Shown one piece after another: positions 8,327-16,885 of a DNA stretch of 64,000 nucleotides (position 1 is its first letter; each line of letters opens with the position of its first letter). The stretch spans positions 620,001-684,000 of the forward strand of contig OY762936.1 of NCBI GenBank assembly GCA_963666935.1, given 5' to 3'. The translations under genes were made by a program, and so were the position numbers. Source of the DNA: G963666935 sp963666935. GTDB lineage: Bacteria; Bacillota; Clostridia; Christensenellales; CAG-138. Under the pieces are notes generated by a model, which was given only the letters and a program-made list of their open reading frames with translations, was not told where the DNA came from and ran no database searches.

Positions 8327-8912
8327 CTTTTTGGATGCGCTGAAGGGCCGATTGTCGCAGCTGCCGCCGGAGGAACTTGAAAAACAGCAGGCCTATTATT
8401 CGGAGCTGATCGACGACATGACCGAGGACGGCATGGATGAGGCGTTGGCGGTTGAAAAGCTGGGGGATGTATCCAAGATTGCGGAAACGATTTTGCAGGA
8501 AGTGCCTTTTCAGGTACTGGTCAAATCCCGGGTGAGGCCTGGAGGTGGCTGGACGGCGCTGAGCATTATACTGCTGATATTGGGCTCGCCCGTATGGGTT
8601 CCCATTTTGGCCACCATATTTGCTGTAGTACTTTCCGTATATTTGGTCATATGGGCGGTCATCGTCACGCTGTTCGCTGTGGTAATCTCCATCGTGATCA
8701 CTGGACTTGCACTGATTATAGCTTCCATCGTGATTGCCACGCATAACCTGCCGCTCGCCTTGATGGTGCTGGGCGGGGGCGCTGCTTGTGCCGGGCTGAG
8801 CATTCTCGCCTTTCTTGGCGCGCTGGCGGTGGCAAAAGGTCTGGTGAAGCTTACGGTTATCATCGCCAGGTGGATCAAATCCCTGTTTATCAAAAAGGAG
8901 GCGCGGGTATGA
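8313..8912 (+). CDS. DUF1700 (HAAS) membrane protein
   Basis: 199 residues. The N-terminal ~65 form a soluble HAAS-type helical domain (DFLDALKGRLSQLPPEELEKQQAYYSE is its start; then EKLGD...IAETIL). The rest is hydrophobic, with several membrane helices from about residue 75 to 185 and a basic C-terminus. These proteins accompany PadR regulators and are thought to link envelope sensing to DUF4097 proteins; the biochemical role is unknown. Its stop overlaps the start of the next gene (ATGA), which indicates translational coupling. Confidence 0.85.
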   Translation: MTKIDFLDALKGRLSQLPPEELEKQQAYYSELIDDMTEDGMDEALAVEKLGDVSKIAETILQEVPFQVLVKSRVRPGGGWTALSIILLILGSPVWVPILATIFAVVLSVYLVIWAVIVTLFAVVISIVITGLALIIASIVIATHNLPLALMVLGGGAACAGLSILAFLGALAVAKGLVKLTVIIARWIKSLFIKKEARV

Positions 8913-10036
8913 ATAAAACGGTAAAAATCGCCCTGATTGTTGCGGGGGCGTTGGTTTGTACGGGCATGGTCTTTTGTTGCGTGGCCTTTGCGTTTGGAGC
9001 GCGCATTGAAAAAATATGGAGCGAGGAGCTGCCGGAAACTTATTTTGTGAACATCGGAGCAGTAAATGGCGCCGGATATAGGGACTGGGACAACGCCTAT
9101 AATCCGGATGGGACTTATTCGGTTCAGGCGGACGGGCTAAACAGCATGGATATCAAATGGGTGGCCGGAAGTGCACAAATCAATGTTTACGAGGGCAGTG
9201 AGGTGTTGATTACTGAAAGTGCCCGAACCTCAATACCTAAGGACAATGCTCTGCGCTATGGTGTGGAGGACGGCATCCTGTACGTTCAGTATTGCCCCAA
9301 GGGCGCGACGGGAAACCTGTCGAAAAAAAGCCTTACAGTGAATATTCCCCGAACGCTGGCGGAAAAAATGAACAGCTTCGATTTTGACGCGGCCTCGGCA
9401 TCGCTAGCCCTATCCGGCCTTACGGCGGAATCCTTCACGTATGACAGCGCTTCCGGGCGGCTTGAAGCCGCTTCCATGCAGGCGAATATCGTGGAACTGA
9501 ACGCAACCTCCGGCGGTATATACTTTTCTGGTGAATATGATCGGCTGAGTGCCGACAGCGTTTCAGGGGAGGTAACGGTAGAGAGCAAAAAAGCGGCGAC
9601 CTCTACTTCTATCAATACCACTTCCGGCAGCATCACTCTATCCGGCAACTGCGGTGAGCTTTCCCTGGATACGGTATCTGGACGGATATCCTCTGTCGGA
9701 ACTGTTGTAGCAAAAACGCTTGGAATCAATTCGACTTCAGGAGACATATCCCTAAACGGAAGCTTTGGCAGCGTTAATATAGATACGATTTCTGGCACGG
9801 TGACGCTTCGTTCCGATCTCTGCACCTCAGAGATTTCTATCGGAAGTGCCTCCGGAGACGTCTCGGTTACGCTGCCAAAGGACAGCGGATTTACCCTTGA
9901 ATATGACACCGTCTCCGGCAAGTTGGACTGCGGCTTCAGCGTCAAGATGGACGGCGACCGCTACATCAGTGGCGACGGCTCCGCCGTGTTTAACGTGGAT
10001 ACGGTGAGTGGCAGTCTGAGCGTGAGCGAACAATAA
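8909..10036 (+). CDS. DUF4097 beta-helix-repeat envelope protein
   Basis: 375 residues. An N-terminal membrane anchor (KIALIVAGALVCTGMVFCC) is followed by an extracytoplasmic region of repeated short strands built on a pattern like L.SVSG.V....S/A, the parallel beta-helix of DUF4097/DUF4098. The repeats (e.g. LNATSGGIYF, INTTSGSITL, LDTVSGRI, INSTSGDISL, IDTISGTV) run from about residue 190 to the end. ATG 8909 overlaps the upstream stop and follows AAAGGAGG. Role in the operon is unknown; an adhesin-like or envelope-stress role is inferred from the family. Confidence 0.85.
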   Translation: MNKTVKIALIVAGALVCTGMVFCCVAFAFGARIEKIWSEELPETYFVNIGAVNGAGYRDWDNAYNPDGTYSVQADGLNSMDIKWVAGSAQINVYEGSEVLITESARTSIPKDNALRYGVEDGILYVQYCPKGATGNLSKKSLTVNIPRTLAEKMNSFDFDAASASLALSGLTAESFTYDSASGRLEAASMQANIVELNATSGGIYFSGEYDRLSADSVSGEVTVESKKAATSTSINTTSGSITLSGNCGELSLDTVSGRISSVGTVVAKTLGINSTSGDISLNGSFGSVNIDTISGTVTLRSDLCTSEISIGSASGDVSVTLPKDSGFTLEYDTVSGKLDCGFSVKMDGDRYISGDGSAVFNVDTVSGSLSVSEQ

Positions 10037-10064
10037 GAATACTGGCTTCAGTTTAAAAAATGGG

Positions 10065-10095
10065 CCCCTTGAAATGGATGTTTCAGGGGGTTTTA
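10065..10095 (+). terminator. Rho-independent terminator of the padR operon
   Basis: CCCCTTGAAA and TTTCAGGGGG pair around a six-base loop and are followed by TTTTATATTT. Confidence 0.8.
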
Positions 10096-10293
10096 TATTT
10101 GCGCAGCCCTGACTTTGGGGCGAAGTGATGAAACATAGAAAATAACCAGCATTATTACTAATAAAGTGATTTAAACTTTCCAGAAAAAATGATAAAATAA
10201 TTGTTGATACGAGATTGTGGAACGGATCAATTTCTGCGGGCCTTGCTTGCTGCCGGGCCCGTATTATTTAGAAAATAATCATGGAGGTTGGCT

Positions 10294-10758
10294 GTGCGAA
10301 GAAGCGAACGGGAAATCAAGGACTTTGACGAGATTATAGACGTTTTGAACCGCAGCGAAACCATTCGGTTGGGAATTTTTGGCGGAGAATATCCCTATAT
10401 TGTGCCCCTTTCCTTTGGCTATGAAATCGCCGAGGGTAAAATTGTGCTCTATGTTCATAGCGCAATTGAGGGCAAAAAATACAACCTGCTGGCACAGGAT
10501 GGCCGGGTATGCGTGGAGGCGGATTTTTGCCACGGGTTTGCACAAAGCAAAAAAGGGGTTACTACCCTTTATGAGAGCATAATTGGCTTTGGCAGGGCGG
10601 AAAAGATCGACGGGGAGGAAGCCGGCAAAGGGCTGAATCTACTGCTGGCCCATTGCGGCTACCCGGGCGATCAATGCAGTAATGCGTCTATGCAAGCGGT
10701 AGCGGTCTATAAAATTACGCTGGATTCCATAACTGGTAAGCGAAATCTGGGCAGGTGA
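10294..10758 (+). CDS. NimA-like pyridoxamine 5'-phosphate oxidase-family protein
   Basis: About 155 residues. It begins VRRSEREI and contains IRLGIFGGEYPYIVPLSFGYE and IVLYVHSAIEGKKYNLL, the characteristic first strands and FMN-phosphate region of the NimA/PNPOx-like split barrel; VCVEADF and the YESIIGFGRA segment complete it. The His in the NimA active site region is present as YVHSA. GTG 10294 is preferred over TTG 10288 because GGAGG sits six bases upstream of it. Substrate unknown. It is distinct in sequence from the gene at 4316. Confidence 0.85.
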   Translation: MRRSEREIKDFDEIIDVLNRSETIRLGIFGGEYPYIVPLSFGYEIAEGKIVLYVHSAIEGKKYNLLAQDGRVCVEADFCHGFAQSKKGVTTLYESIIGFGRAEKIDGEEAGKGLNLLLAHCGYPGDQCSNASMQAVAVYKITLDSITGKRNLGR

Positions 10759-10858
10759 GTAGAAGGCGCGGCTACCGCAAAAAATAAAAGAAAAGGATGA
10801 TTTGTGACTTCTCCTCGCATCAACTTGGGAAGGCGGAGATCTTCGATAGGATTGGGAT

Positions 10859-11776
10859 ATGAAAACAACAGATGACTCTTTGGCTACTGCGGCCCATGTT
10901 TCTTTTTGGAAACAAGACCGGATCAAGAAAAAACTGATGATTTTTCTGGGCGTTCCCGGTGGTTCGGCTTCCGCTACCCTAGCGCGGATTTCCACAGCGC
11001 CGTCTATGGTACTAGTGCTGTACCGCTGCTTAATTACATCTATTTTCCTGAGCCCGGTGGCGCTGCAAATACAATACCGCACGGAAATGGCAGGTCTTTT
11101 TAAAAAGGACCTGGCACTGTGTTTAATCAGCGGGTTTTTTATGGGGCTTCATTTTGCTTCTTTCTATGAATCGCTGCACTATACCAGTATTGCTTCTGCG
11201 ACCGTGTTGGTATATACCGAGGTATTCTGGGTGGCACTGGCGACCCTGTTTATTTTTAAGGATAAGATTTCGTGGAAGGGGTGGCTCGGCATCTTTATAG
11301 CCTTTGCGGGCAGCGGCATGATCGCTTTGGCGGATTCCGGCGCCGGGGACAGCCTCAAGGGCGACTTGTTTGCGCTTGCCGGTGCCGCCTGCATGGCGGT
11401 CTACACTATCATTGGCAAGTTCTGCCGGGAGAAGATCACCAACATTGTTTACTCTTTTCTGGTTTTCACTGCCGCGGCTTTTACCATCCTGATTCTGGTA
11501 CTGTTTAGCGGGTTGCCGTTGTGGGGATACGGCTGGGTCAATTTCTGGACTGCTCTAGGGATGGCCGTGTTCTGTACACTGCTGGGTCACTGCGTCTACA
11601 GCTGGGGGCTGAAATACGAAAAGCCCGCGTTTGTTTCTATGGTGAAGCTTCTGGAGCCTGTGTGCGCCGTGCTGCTGGGCCTCCTATTTTTCCGAGAAGT
11701 GCCTGGGATTTGGGTGATCGTGGGCAGCTGCGTAGTGCTTTCGGGAATCCTCTACTATACGAAAGTCGGCGGATAA
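10859..11776 (+). CDS. EamA/DMT-family transporter
   Basis: 305 residues with about ten hydrophobic helices in two EamA repeats, the drug/metabolite transporter superfamily layout. Internal features are GLHFASFYESLHYTSIASATVLVYTEVFWVAL-type helix pairs (first repeat) and GHCVYSWGLKYEKPAFVSM (second repeat). Such proteins export metabolites or amino acids, but substrate cannot be inferred. The N-terminal ~25 residues are hydrophilic, so the true start could be at a later Met such as MIFLGVPGG. It is followed by a 240-bp gap and the convergent acyl-CoA synthetase. Confidence 0.85.
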   Translation: MKTTDDSLATAAHVSFWKQDRIKKKLMIFLGVPGGSASATLARISTAPSMVLVLYRCLITSIFLSPVALQIQYRTEMAGLFKKDLALCLISGFFMGLHFASFYESLHYTSIASATVLVYTEVFWVALATLFIFKDKISWKGWLGIFIAFAGSGMIALADSGAGDSLKGDLFALAGAACMAVYTIIGKFCREKITNIVYSFLVFTAAAFTILILVLFSGLPLWGYGWVNFWTALGMAVFCTLLGHCVYSWGLKYEKPAFVSMVKLLEPVCAVLLGLLFFREVPGIWVIVGSCVVLSGILYYTKVGG

Positions 11777-11900
11777 GGCTTGGGGGTCAACTCTCCTTGC
11801 CCTTAAGAAAGGACTTTCATGAAGAAGGCACCATTTTTTGGCGTGCTGAGTGTATTTTTCTTTGGGGCATCCTCTACGGTTTGTGGCACGATTAGAATAA

Positions 11901-11926
11901 GCGGCCGGTGCGTTTGCGCCGGCCGC
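11901..11926. terminator. Convergent terminator hairpin
   Basis: GCGGCCGG and CCGGCCGC arms enclose a short loop between the convergent transporter and acyl-CoA synthetase genes. T-runs are short on both sides. A short hydrophobic frame beginning ATG 11819 runs into it and was not accepted as a gene. Confidence 0.5.
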
Positions 11927-12018
11927 TGCGTTATTTGGTTAACTCTTCTGGGGTCGCCGCCAAAATGTTTTGAATCGCCTTATACATATTGGCCACAGTC
12001 CTATGGGCAGATAAGCTT

Positions 12019-13653
12019 TTATTTTGTAAACTGTGCTTCCACCAGCCGCACGCCGCAGTATTGCTCCCTCAACTTGGGCTTTTCGAGTTTGCCGGTGGGG
12101 TTGCGGGGTACCGGCGCGAAGATAACTTTTTTGGGCCGCTTGTAGCGGGGCAGGCCTTGGCAGAAGGCCTCAATGACATCCTCCGTCAGTACCTTGCCCT
12201 CTACGGGCTCAATGATGGCGGCTGCGATTTCGCCCAGCCGTTTATCGGGCAGACCGATGACAGCCACGTCCTTGATATCCGGATGTGTCCGGAGGAAATC
12301 CTCAATTTGAACGGGATAGAGGTTTTCGCCGCCAGAGATGATGACGTCCTTCTTGCGATCCACCAGGTAGATGAAACCGTCTTCGTCCAGCTTTGCCATA
12401 TCTCCGGTATAGAGCCAGTCGCCTTTAAGGGCTTCGGCCGTAGCCTGCTCGTTATGGTAGTAGCACTTCATGACGCCGGGACCCTTTACAATCAGCTCGC
12501 CTACTTCGCCGGCGGGAACGGGAAAGCCATTTTCATCCACAACCGCGGTTTCCCACAGATGGCCTGCCTTGCCGATGGCGCCGATTTTAGCTAGATTTTC
12601 CATGCCCAGATGTACGCAGCCGGGGCCAATGGACTCGCTGAGCCCATAGTTTACGTCGTACTGATGCTCAGGGAATACCTTGAGCCAGCGGCGCACGAGA
12701 CTGGGCGGCACAGGCTGCGCGCCGATGTGCATCAGCCGCCACTGACCCAGCCGGTAATCCGAGAGATTGATATCGCCCCGGTCTACGGCGTCCAGAATAT
12801 CCTGTACCCAGGGAACCAGCAGCCATACGATGGTGGCCCGCTCCTCGGAGACCGCGCGCAGCACCCATTCCGGCCGTACGCCACGGAGCAACACGGCCTT
12901 GCTGCCTGAGAGCAGGCTGCCGAACCAGTGCATTTTTGCGCCTGTGTGATAGAGGGGCGGAATACAGAGAAACACATCGTCATGGGTTTGTTCGTGGTGG
13001 TTCTGCTCGATTACGGCCGCGGCGTACAGCGCGCGGTGGCCGTGCAGGATCGCCTTGGGAAAGCCCGTAGTCCCTGAGGAAAAGTAGATGGCGGCGTCGT
13101 CCTCCGGCGTGAGTTCTACGGCAGGGGCGATGCTGGAACAGTACATCACCAGATCGTTATAGCTGCCCGCAAAGTCCGGCCGGCCTTCTCCCACAAAGAA
13201 ATAGTCTGTAACGTTTGAAAGCTCGGGAAGCACAGCGGTGACCCGGTCGGTAAACTCCGGCCCAAAGATCAGAATGTTCACATCCGCCAGATTAAGGCAG
13301 TAGGAAATCTCCTGCGCGGTATAGCGGTAGTTCAGGGGCACAGCCAGAGCGCCGGTTTTGAGAATGCCAAAGTAGATGGGGAGCCATTCGATGCAGTTCA
13401 TCAAAAGGATGCCCACCTTGTCGCCCCGCTTTACGCCTCGGGTTAGCAACAGGTTTGCAAAGCGGTTGGCCCTGACGTCAAACTCTTTCCATGTAATCTC
13501 CCTGCGGTATCGGCCCACGGGATTGGCCTCGATCAGGCCATATTCACGCCAGGTGAGGGAGCTGTGGGGCTGCGTCATAGGGTTGACCTCAACCAAGCTG
13601 ACCTCGTTGGGGTAAAGCTTTGCGTTCTTTTCCAAGATGTCTGTGATAATCAT
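12019..13653 (-). CDS. AMP-forming acyl-CoA synthetase/ligase
   Basis: 544 residues of the ANL adenylating superfamily. The A3 P-loop reads SSGTTGFPK, the A5 region NYGLSESIG, the A7/A8 motifs YTGDMAKLDEDGF and DRKKDVIISGGENLYP, and the A10 catalytic Lys NPTGKLEK. It activates a carboxylic acid with ATP and transfers it to CoA; the acid is not predictable, but the sequence is closest in character to medium/long-chain acyl-CoA ligases. The N-terminal region has two similar stretches (SLTWREYGLIEAN and EITWKEFDVRAN). ATG 13653 follows a T-box leader, which is unusual for this enzyme class. Confidence 0.9.
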   Translation of the reverse strand: MIITDILEKNAKLYPNEVSLVEVNPMTQPHSSLTWREYGLIEANPVGRYRREITWKEFDVRANRFANLLLTRGVKRGDKVGILLMNCIEWLPIYFGILKTGALAVPLNYRYTAQEISYCLNLADVNILIFGPEFTDRVTAVLPELSNVTDYFFVGEGRPDFAGSYNDLVMYCSSIAPAVELTPEDDAAIYFSSGTTGFPKAILHGHRALYAAAVIEQNHHEQTHDDVFLCIPPLYHTGAKMHWFGSLLSGSKAVLLRGVRPEWVLRAVSEERATIVWLLVPWVQDILDAVDRGDINLSDYRLGQWRLMHIGAQPVPPSLVRRWLKVFPEHQYDVNYGLSESIGPGCVHLGMENLAKIGAIGKAGHLWETAVVDENGFPVPAGEVGELIVKGPGVMKCYYHNEQATAEALKGDWLYTGDMAKLDEDGFIYLVDRKKDVIISGGENLYPVQIEDFLRTHPDIKDVAVIGLPDKRLGEIAAAIIEPVEGKVLTEDVIEAFCQGLPRYKRPKKVIFAPVPRNPTGKLEKPKLREQYCGVRLVEAQFTK

Positions 13654-13692
13654 TGCCGTATCCCTTTCTGTTCCCGGTATATCCAGAACAAT

Positions 13693-13958
13693 AAAAAATC
13701 CCCTGCAAATGCAGAGGACGGATGTTTCCGTGGTACCACCTCATTTTGTTGACGCTTTAAATCATCAACCTCACCGGGCATGGCACATACCAATGCCCCG
13801 ACACGATAACGGGCGTACCCGTCGCAGCCTACTTGCCAAGGAGCTTTCGGTGCGCTGCTCGCAGGATGTATTCGAAGCGCCGAACCTGCCACCTTGCACC
13901 GCCCGGCAGCTCTCTTAAGGCCTATCACGCTTTTACTTCTTCCTGATCATCGCATTTA
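13693..13958 (-). promoter_or_regulatory. T-box leader with terminator upstream of the acyl-CoA synthetase
   Basis: Read on the minus strand: stem I has the AGTA specifier-loop element, AGAGAG and the distal-loop GGTGCAAG. The 14-nt T-box core reads AGGTGGTACCACGG (13727-13740), and the terminator CCTCTGC-ATTT-GCAGGGG with TTTTTT occupies 13693-13717. The antiterminator bulge is TGGT, which pairs with tRNA ending in ACCA, i.e. discriminator A. By folding GCGT against GCGC above the loop, the specifier is best read as ACC (Thr; 13849-13851), though neighbouring registers remain possible. Uncharged cognate tRNA should stabilise the antiterminator and switch the gene on. Confidence 0.9.
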
Positions 13959-13964
13959 ATAAAT

Positions 13965-13992
13965 ATTATCATTTCATTTGCGCGCCTGTCAA
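13965..13992 (-). promoter_or_regulatory. SigA-type promoter for the T-box transcript
   Basis: On the minus strand TTGACA (13987-13992) and GATAAT (13965-13970) are 16 bp apart, placing the transcript start near 13958, just ahead of T-box stem I. Confidence 0.75.
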
Positions 13993-14008
13993 TAGGAATC
14001 TGGTCTTG

Positions 14009-14569
14009 TCACTCTTTGCCGGATTCTAGCACGCGGGATCTGAACTGCTGATATCCGCCCGCATAGATCCAGGAGTGGTGACCGGACTTACGTGCCGGCG
14101 CAAGACCATATTTTAGGGAAAAGTTCTCGCCTTCTTTTGTGACATTGTCCGCGAGGATAATGTCGCAGCGGTTTGCGACCTCTTCATACTGCAGTACGGC
14201 GGCGCGAAGCAGCCTGTGCGCCAGATCGGCCCTGCGCGCAACCTTTTCCACAACGATACAGCATAGGAACATATGCAGGGGGGCCGTTTTGGATGCTGCG
14301 ATGTCTACGATATCGTCCACCTGAAGTCCATGGCCGTCAAAAGCGCCTGCTTGCAGGTGTTCAATCACACTGTCGCCAACGGGGAATAGGTTGACAAACC
14401 CTGAGATTTTTCCGTCTTGGGCGGCGGCGACAGTGGTATAGGGATATCGCTGATACCATTCATAAACCTGTTTTGCAGGAGCAACATGGTCGCGATGATA
14501 AAATCTTTGCTCCAGTACCTGCATCTGGTCAAAATGCGACGGGTCGAGCACGGTTAAAAATTCGATCAA
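14009..14569 (-). CDS. GNAT-like acetyltransferase
   Basis: 186 residues. Core features fit a GNAT fold: KISGFVNLFPV (strands 2-3), FLCCIVVEKVARRADLAHRLLRAAV (strand 4 and the acetyl-CoA-binding helix, with a degenerate R/Q-x-x-G-x-G/A loop), and LADNVTKEGENFSLKYGL (the late strand with the asparagine and Tyr region). Substrate unknown. The start is TTG 14569 behind GAGGTAA; no ATG fits. It lies between the T-box gene and pckA on the same strand, with its own gap on both sides. Confidence 0.65.
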   Translation of the reverse strand: MIEFLTVLDPSHFDQMQVLEQRFYHRDHVAPAKQVYEWYQRYPYTTVAAAQDGKISGFVNLFPVGDSVIEHLQAGAFDGHGLQVDDIVDIAASKTAPLHMFLCCIVVEKVARRADLAHRLLRAAVLQYEEVANRCDIILADNVTKEGENFSLKYGLAPARKSGHHSWIYAGGYQQFRSRVLESGKE

Positions 14570-14731
14570 GTCGGTTACCTCAACTACTTCCTCTATATCT
14601 TACCAAAGTATTCTATCACAGTCAGGTCGGTTGGCAAATATAATTTTGCATCCAATTAATTAATGGTTATATTAGCTTGTATTTTTTTATTTCCGGTCAC
14701 AAATTTTAATCGGCGAAAATACAATAAGAAT

Positions 14732-14747
14732 GGGGGGACCCCCCCCC
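14732..14747. repeat. G6-A-C9 homopolymer tract
   Basis: Six G, one A and nine C follow each other in the gap between pckA and the GNAT-like gene. The tract is self-complementary and prone to slippage in replication and sequencing. No gene spans it. Confidence 0.7.
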
Positions 14748-14829
14748 GAATTTTTCACAGATTTGCGGCACCGCCGTCCGATTAGCAGACCATCTTGATT
14801 CCAATCCGTTTTTGAATTGCCTCAAAACA

Positions 14830-14856
14830 AAAAAGCCCGGAATTTTCCGGGCTTTT
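14830..14856 (-). terminator. Terminator of pckA
   Basis: GCCCGGAA/TTCCGGGC hairpin; on the minus strand it is followed by TTTTTTGTTTT. Confidence 0.85.
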
Positions 14857-14864
14857 CGGTATCA

Positions 14865-16436
14865 TCAGGCTTTTGGGCCCGCATTGATAATATGCTCAGG
14901 CATATCTTTATATTTCAGGAAGTTTTTCACGAAACGGGAGGCAAGATCCTTTGCGGTGGCCTCATATTCCACATCGTTCTTCCACATGGTGCGCTGGCTG
15001 AGGAATTCGTCGGGAACGCCGGGGCAGGCGGTGGGGACCATCACGTTGAAAATAGGGTCCAACACAAATTGGGCCTTCTCCAAGTCTCCGTTAAGCGCTG
15101 CTGTCACCATGGCGCGGGTGTACTTGATCTTCATGCGGCTTCCCACGCCGTACTTACCGCCGGCCCATCCGGTGTTGATCAGGTATACGTTGGTGCCATG
15201 CTTGGCGATTTTTTCGCCTAGCATATGTGCGTATTTGGAGGGAGGCAGCGGCAGAAAGGGGGCAGCAAAACAGGTGGAGAAAGTGGTCTTGGGCTCCACG
15301 ATGCCCCGCTCCGTACCTGCCAGCTTGGAGGTATAGCCGGATACAAAATGGTACATGGCCTGATCCGCATTGAGCTTGGAAACGGGCGGGATCACGCCGA
15401 AAGCATCGGCGGTGAGAAAAACCACTGTCTTAGGATGACCTGCGAGGCTAGGGATTACGCAGCTGGGGATGTAGTCCACGGGATAACCTGCACGGGTATT
15501 TTCGGTGAGGGTTCCGTTTGAAAAGTCTATTTTCCGGGTTTCGGGATCCATCACGACGTTTTCTACCAAGGAGCCAAATTTAATGGCTTCCCAAATTTGC
15601 GGCTCATTCTCATGTGTTAGATTGATGCATTTGGCATAGCATCCACCCTCGATATTGAATACGCCATTGTCACTCCAGCCATGCTCATCGTCGCCAATAA
15701 GTTTGCGGTTGGGATCTGCGGAAAGGGTTGTTTTTCCCGTGCCGGAAAGGCCAAAGAAAACCGCCACGTCTCCAGCCTGCCCCACGTTGGCGGAGCAGTG
15801 CATTGAAAACACCCCTTGCTTGGGAAGAAAATAGTTCATGATGGAGAAGATGCTCTTTTTGATTTCACCGGCATATTGGCTGCCGGCAATAATGACCATC
15901 TTTTTCTCTAGGTTTACGAGAATTGCGGCCTCGGAATGGACGCCATCTACTTCAGGGATGCACTTAAAGCCCGGGGCGGCGATGATGGTAAAGCCGGGCA
16001 TGAAGTTCTTGAGCTGTTCTTCCGTGGGGCGGATCAGGAGCTGATGGATGAACATGGCCTGGCTGGCAAGCTCGTTGATTACGCGAATGGGAAGATGATA
16101 TTCTTCGTCCGCACCGGCAAATCCGTCGAACACAAAGATTTCACGGCCCTGAAGATAGGCCATCATTTTATTGTAAATGGAATCAAATTTATCCACCGAA
16201 ATGGGGACGTTTGCCTTTCCCCAGTCAATGTCATTATGATAGGACGGAAGATCTACAATAAACTTATCATCGGGAGAGCGGCCGGTATATTTGCCGGTGC
16301 TGACTACCAGCGCGCCGGTATTACAGAGAGAACCCTCGCCCCGCCCCAAAGCTTTTTCGGTAAGCTGCGCAGGGGTCATGTTGCGATAGATTGTCTTTGG
16401 TGCGATTATCCCGATAGATTCAATGTATTTCTTCAC
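14865..16436 (-). CDS. pckA: Phosphoenolpyruvate carboxykinase (ATP)
   Basis: 523 residues, normal length. Kinase-1a P-loop GLSGTGKTTLS, metal/phosphate region LIGDDEHGWSD, EGGCYAKCINL, and substrate site RSPDDKF at residues ~54. It interconverts oxaloacetate + ATP with phosphoenolpyruvate + CO2 + ADP; in fermenting anaerobes it often works in the carboxylating direction. The start is GTG 16436, seven to eight bases after GAGGAG. It is monocistronic, with a clear terminator downstream and tRNA genes divergent upstream. Confidence 0.97.
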   Translation of the reverse strand: MKKYIESIGIIAPKTIYRNMTPAQLTEKALGRGEGSLCNTGALVVSTGKYTGRSPDDKFIVDLPSYHNDIDWGKANVPISVDKFDSIYNKMMAYLQGREIFVFDGFAGADEEYHLPIRVINELASQAMFIHQLLIRPTEEQLKNFMPGFTIIAAPGFKCIPEVDGVHSEAAILVNLEKKMVIIAGSQYAGEIKKSIFSIMNYFLPKQGVFSMHCSANVGQAGDVAVFFGLSGTGKTTLSADPNRKLIGDDEHGWSDNGVFNIEGGCYAKCINLTHENEPQIWEAIKFGSLVENVVMDPETRKIDFSNGTLTENTRAGYPVDYIPSCVIPSLAGHPKTVVFLTADAFGVIPPVSKLNADQAMYHFVSGYTSKLAGTERGIVEPKTTFSTCFAAPFLPLPPSKYAHMLGEKIAKHGTNVYLINTGWAGGKYGVGSRMKIKYTRAMVTAALNGDLEKAQFVLDPIFNVMVPTACPGVPDEFLSQRTMWKNDVEYEATAKDLASRFVKNFLKYKDMPEHIINAGPKA

Positions 16437-16591
16437 GTTTTAAACTCCTCTTGTGAATTTGATTAATTGTCATAGAACTCCAATTGTGACGTTCATTGTA
16501 ACTCAAACAAGTCAATTAATCAATAGATTATTTTAATGAAATACTTGACTGAAAGATCATAGGTGTGCTAACATAGCAAGGTACGAAACGG

Positions 16592-16667
<76 letters not shown>

Positions 16668-16682
16668 TTTGTTTTTTTTTGC

Positions 16683-16759
16683 GGCGGCGTAGCTCAGCTG
16701 GCTAGAGCATTCGGTTCATACCCGGAGTGTCATCCGTTCAAGTCGGATCGCCGCTACCA
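16683..16759 (+). tRNA. Elongator tRNA-Met (CAT)
   Basis: 77 nt with encoded CCA. Acceptor GGCGGCG pairs with CGCCGCT (one G-T), D-arm GCTC...GAGC, anticodon loop TTCATAC, T-arm ATCCG-TTCAAGT-CGGAT. It resembles elongator Met tRNAs rather than tRNA-Ile2, which shares the CAT anticodon. It sits 15 bp after the initiator, so the pair is probably one transcript. Confidence 0.93.
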
Positions 16760-16770
16760 TAAAATAAAAA

Positions 16771-16804
16771 GCCCAGATTCATTAAGAATCTGGGCTTTTG
16801 TTTT
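16771..16804 (+). terminator. Terminator of the tRNA pair
   Basis: GCCCAGATTC and GAATCTGGGC hairpin followed by TTTTGTTTT. Confidence 0.9.
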
Positions 16805-16885
16805 ACTGATTTCCCGGTTTCGATTTGGCTTGTTTATTGTATTATTTGCATTTACTATTCAATCTGATGCACGTTCTGATGCACG

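Noticed and set aside
9286..9945. Long minus-strand frame opposite the DUF4097 gene
   Set aside because: It mirrors the repetitive beta-helix gene, has no ribosome binding site and no family features.
11819..12145. Short plus-strand frame starting MKKAPFFGVLSVFFFG
   Set aside because: It has an SD-like AAAGGA, but after ~28 residues it runs into the terminator hairpin and then antisense to the acyl-CoA synthetase end.
16683..16759. tRNA-Ile2 with CAT anticodon
   Set aside because: The acceptor and T-arm match elongator Met; lysidine-type identity features were not evident.
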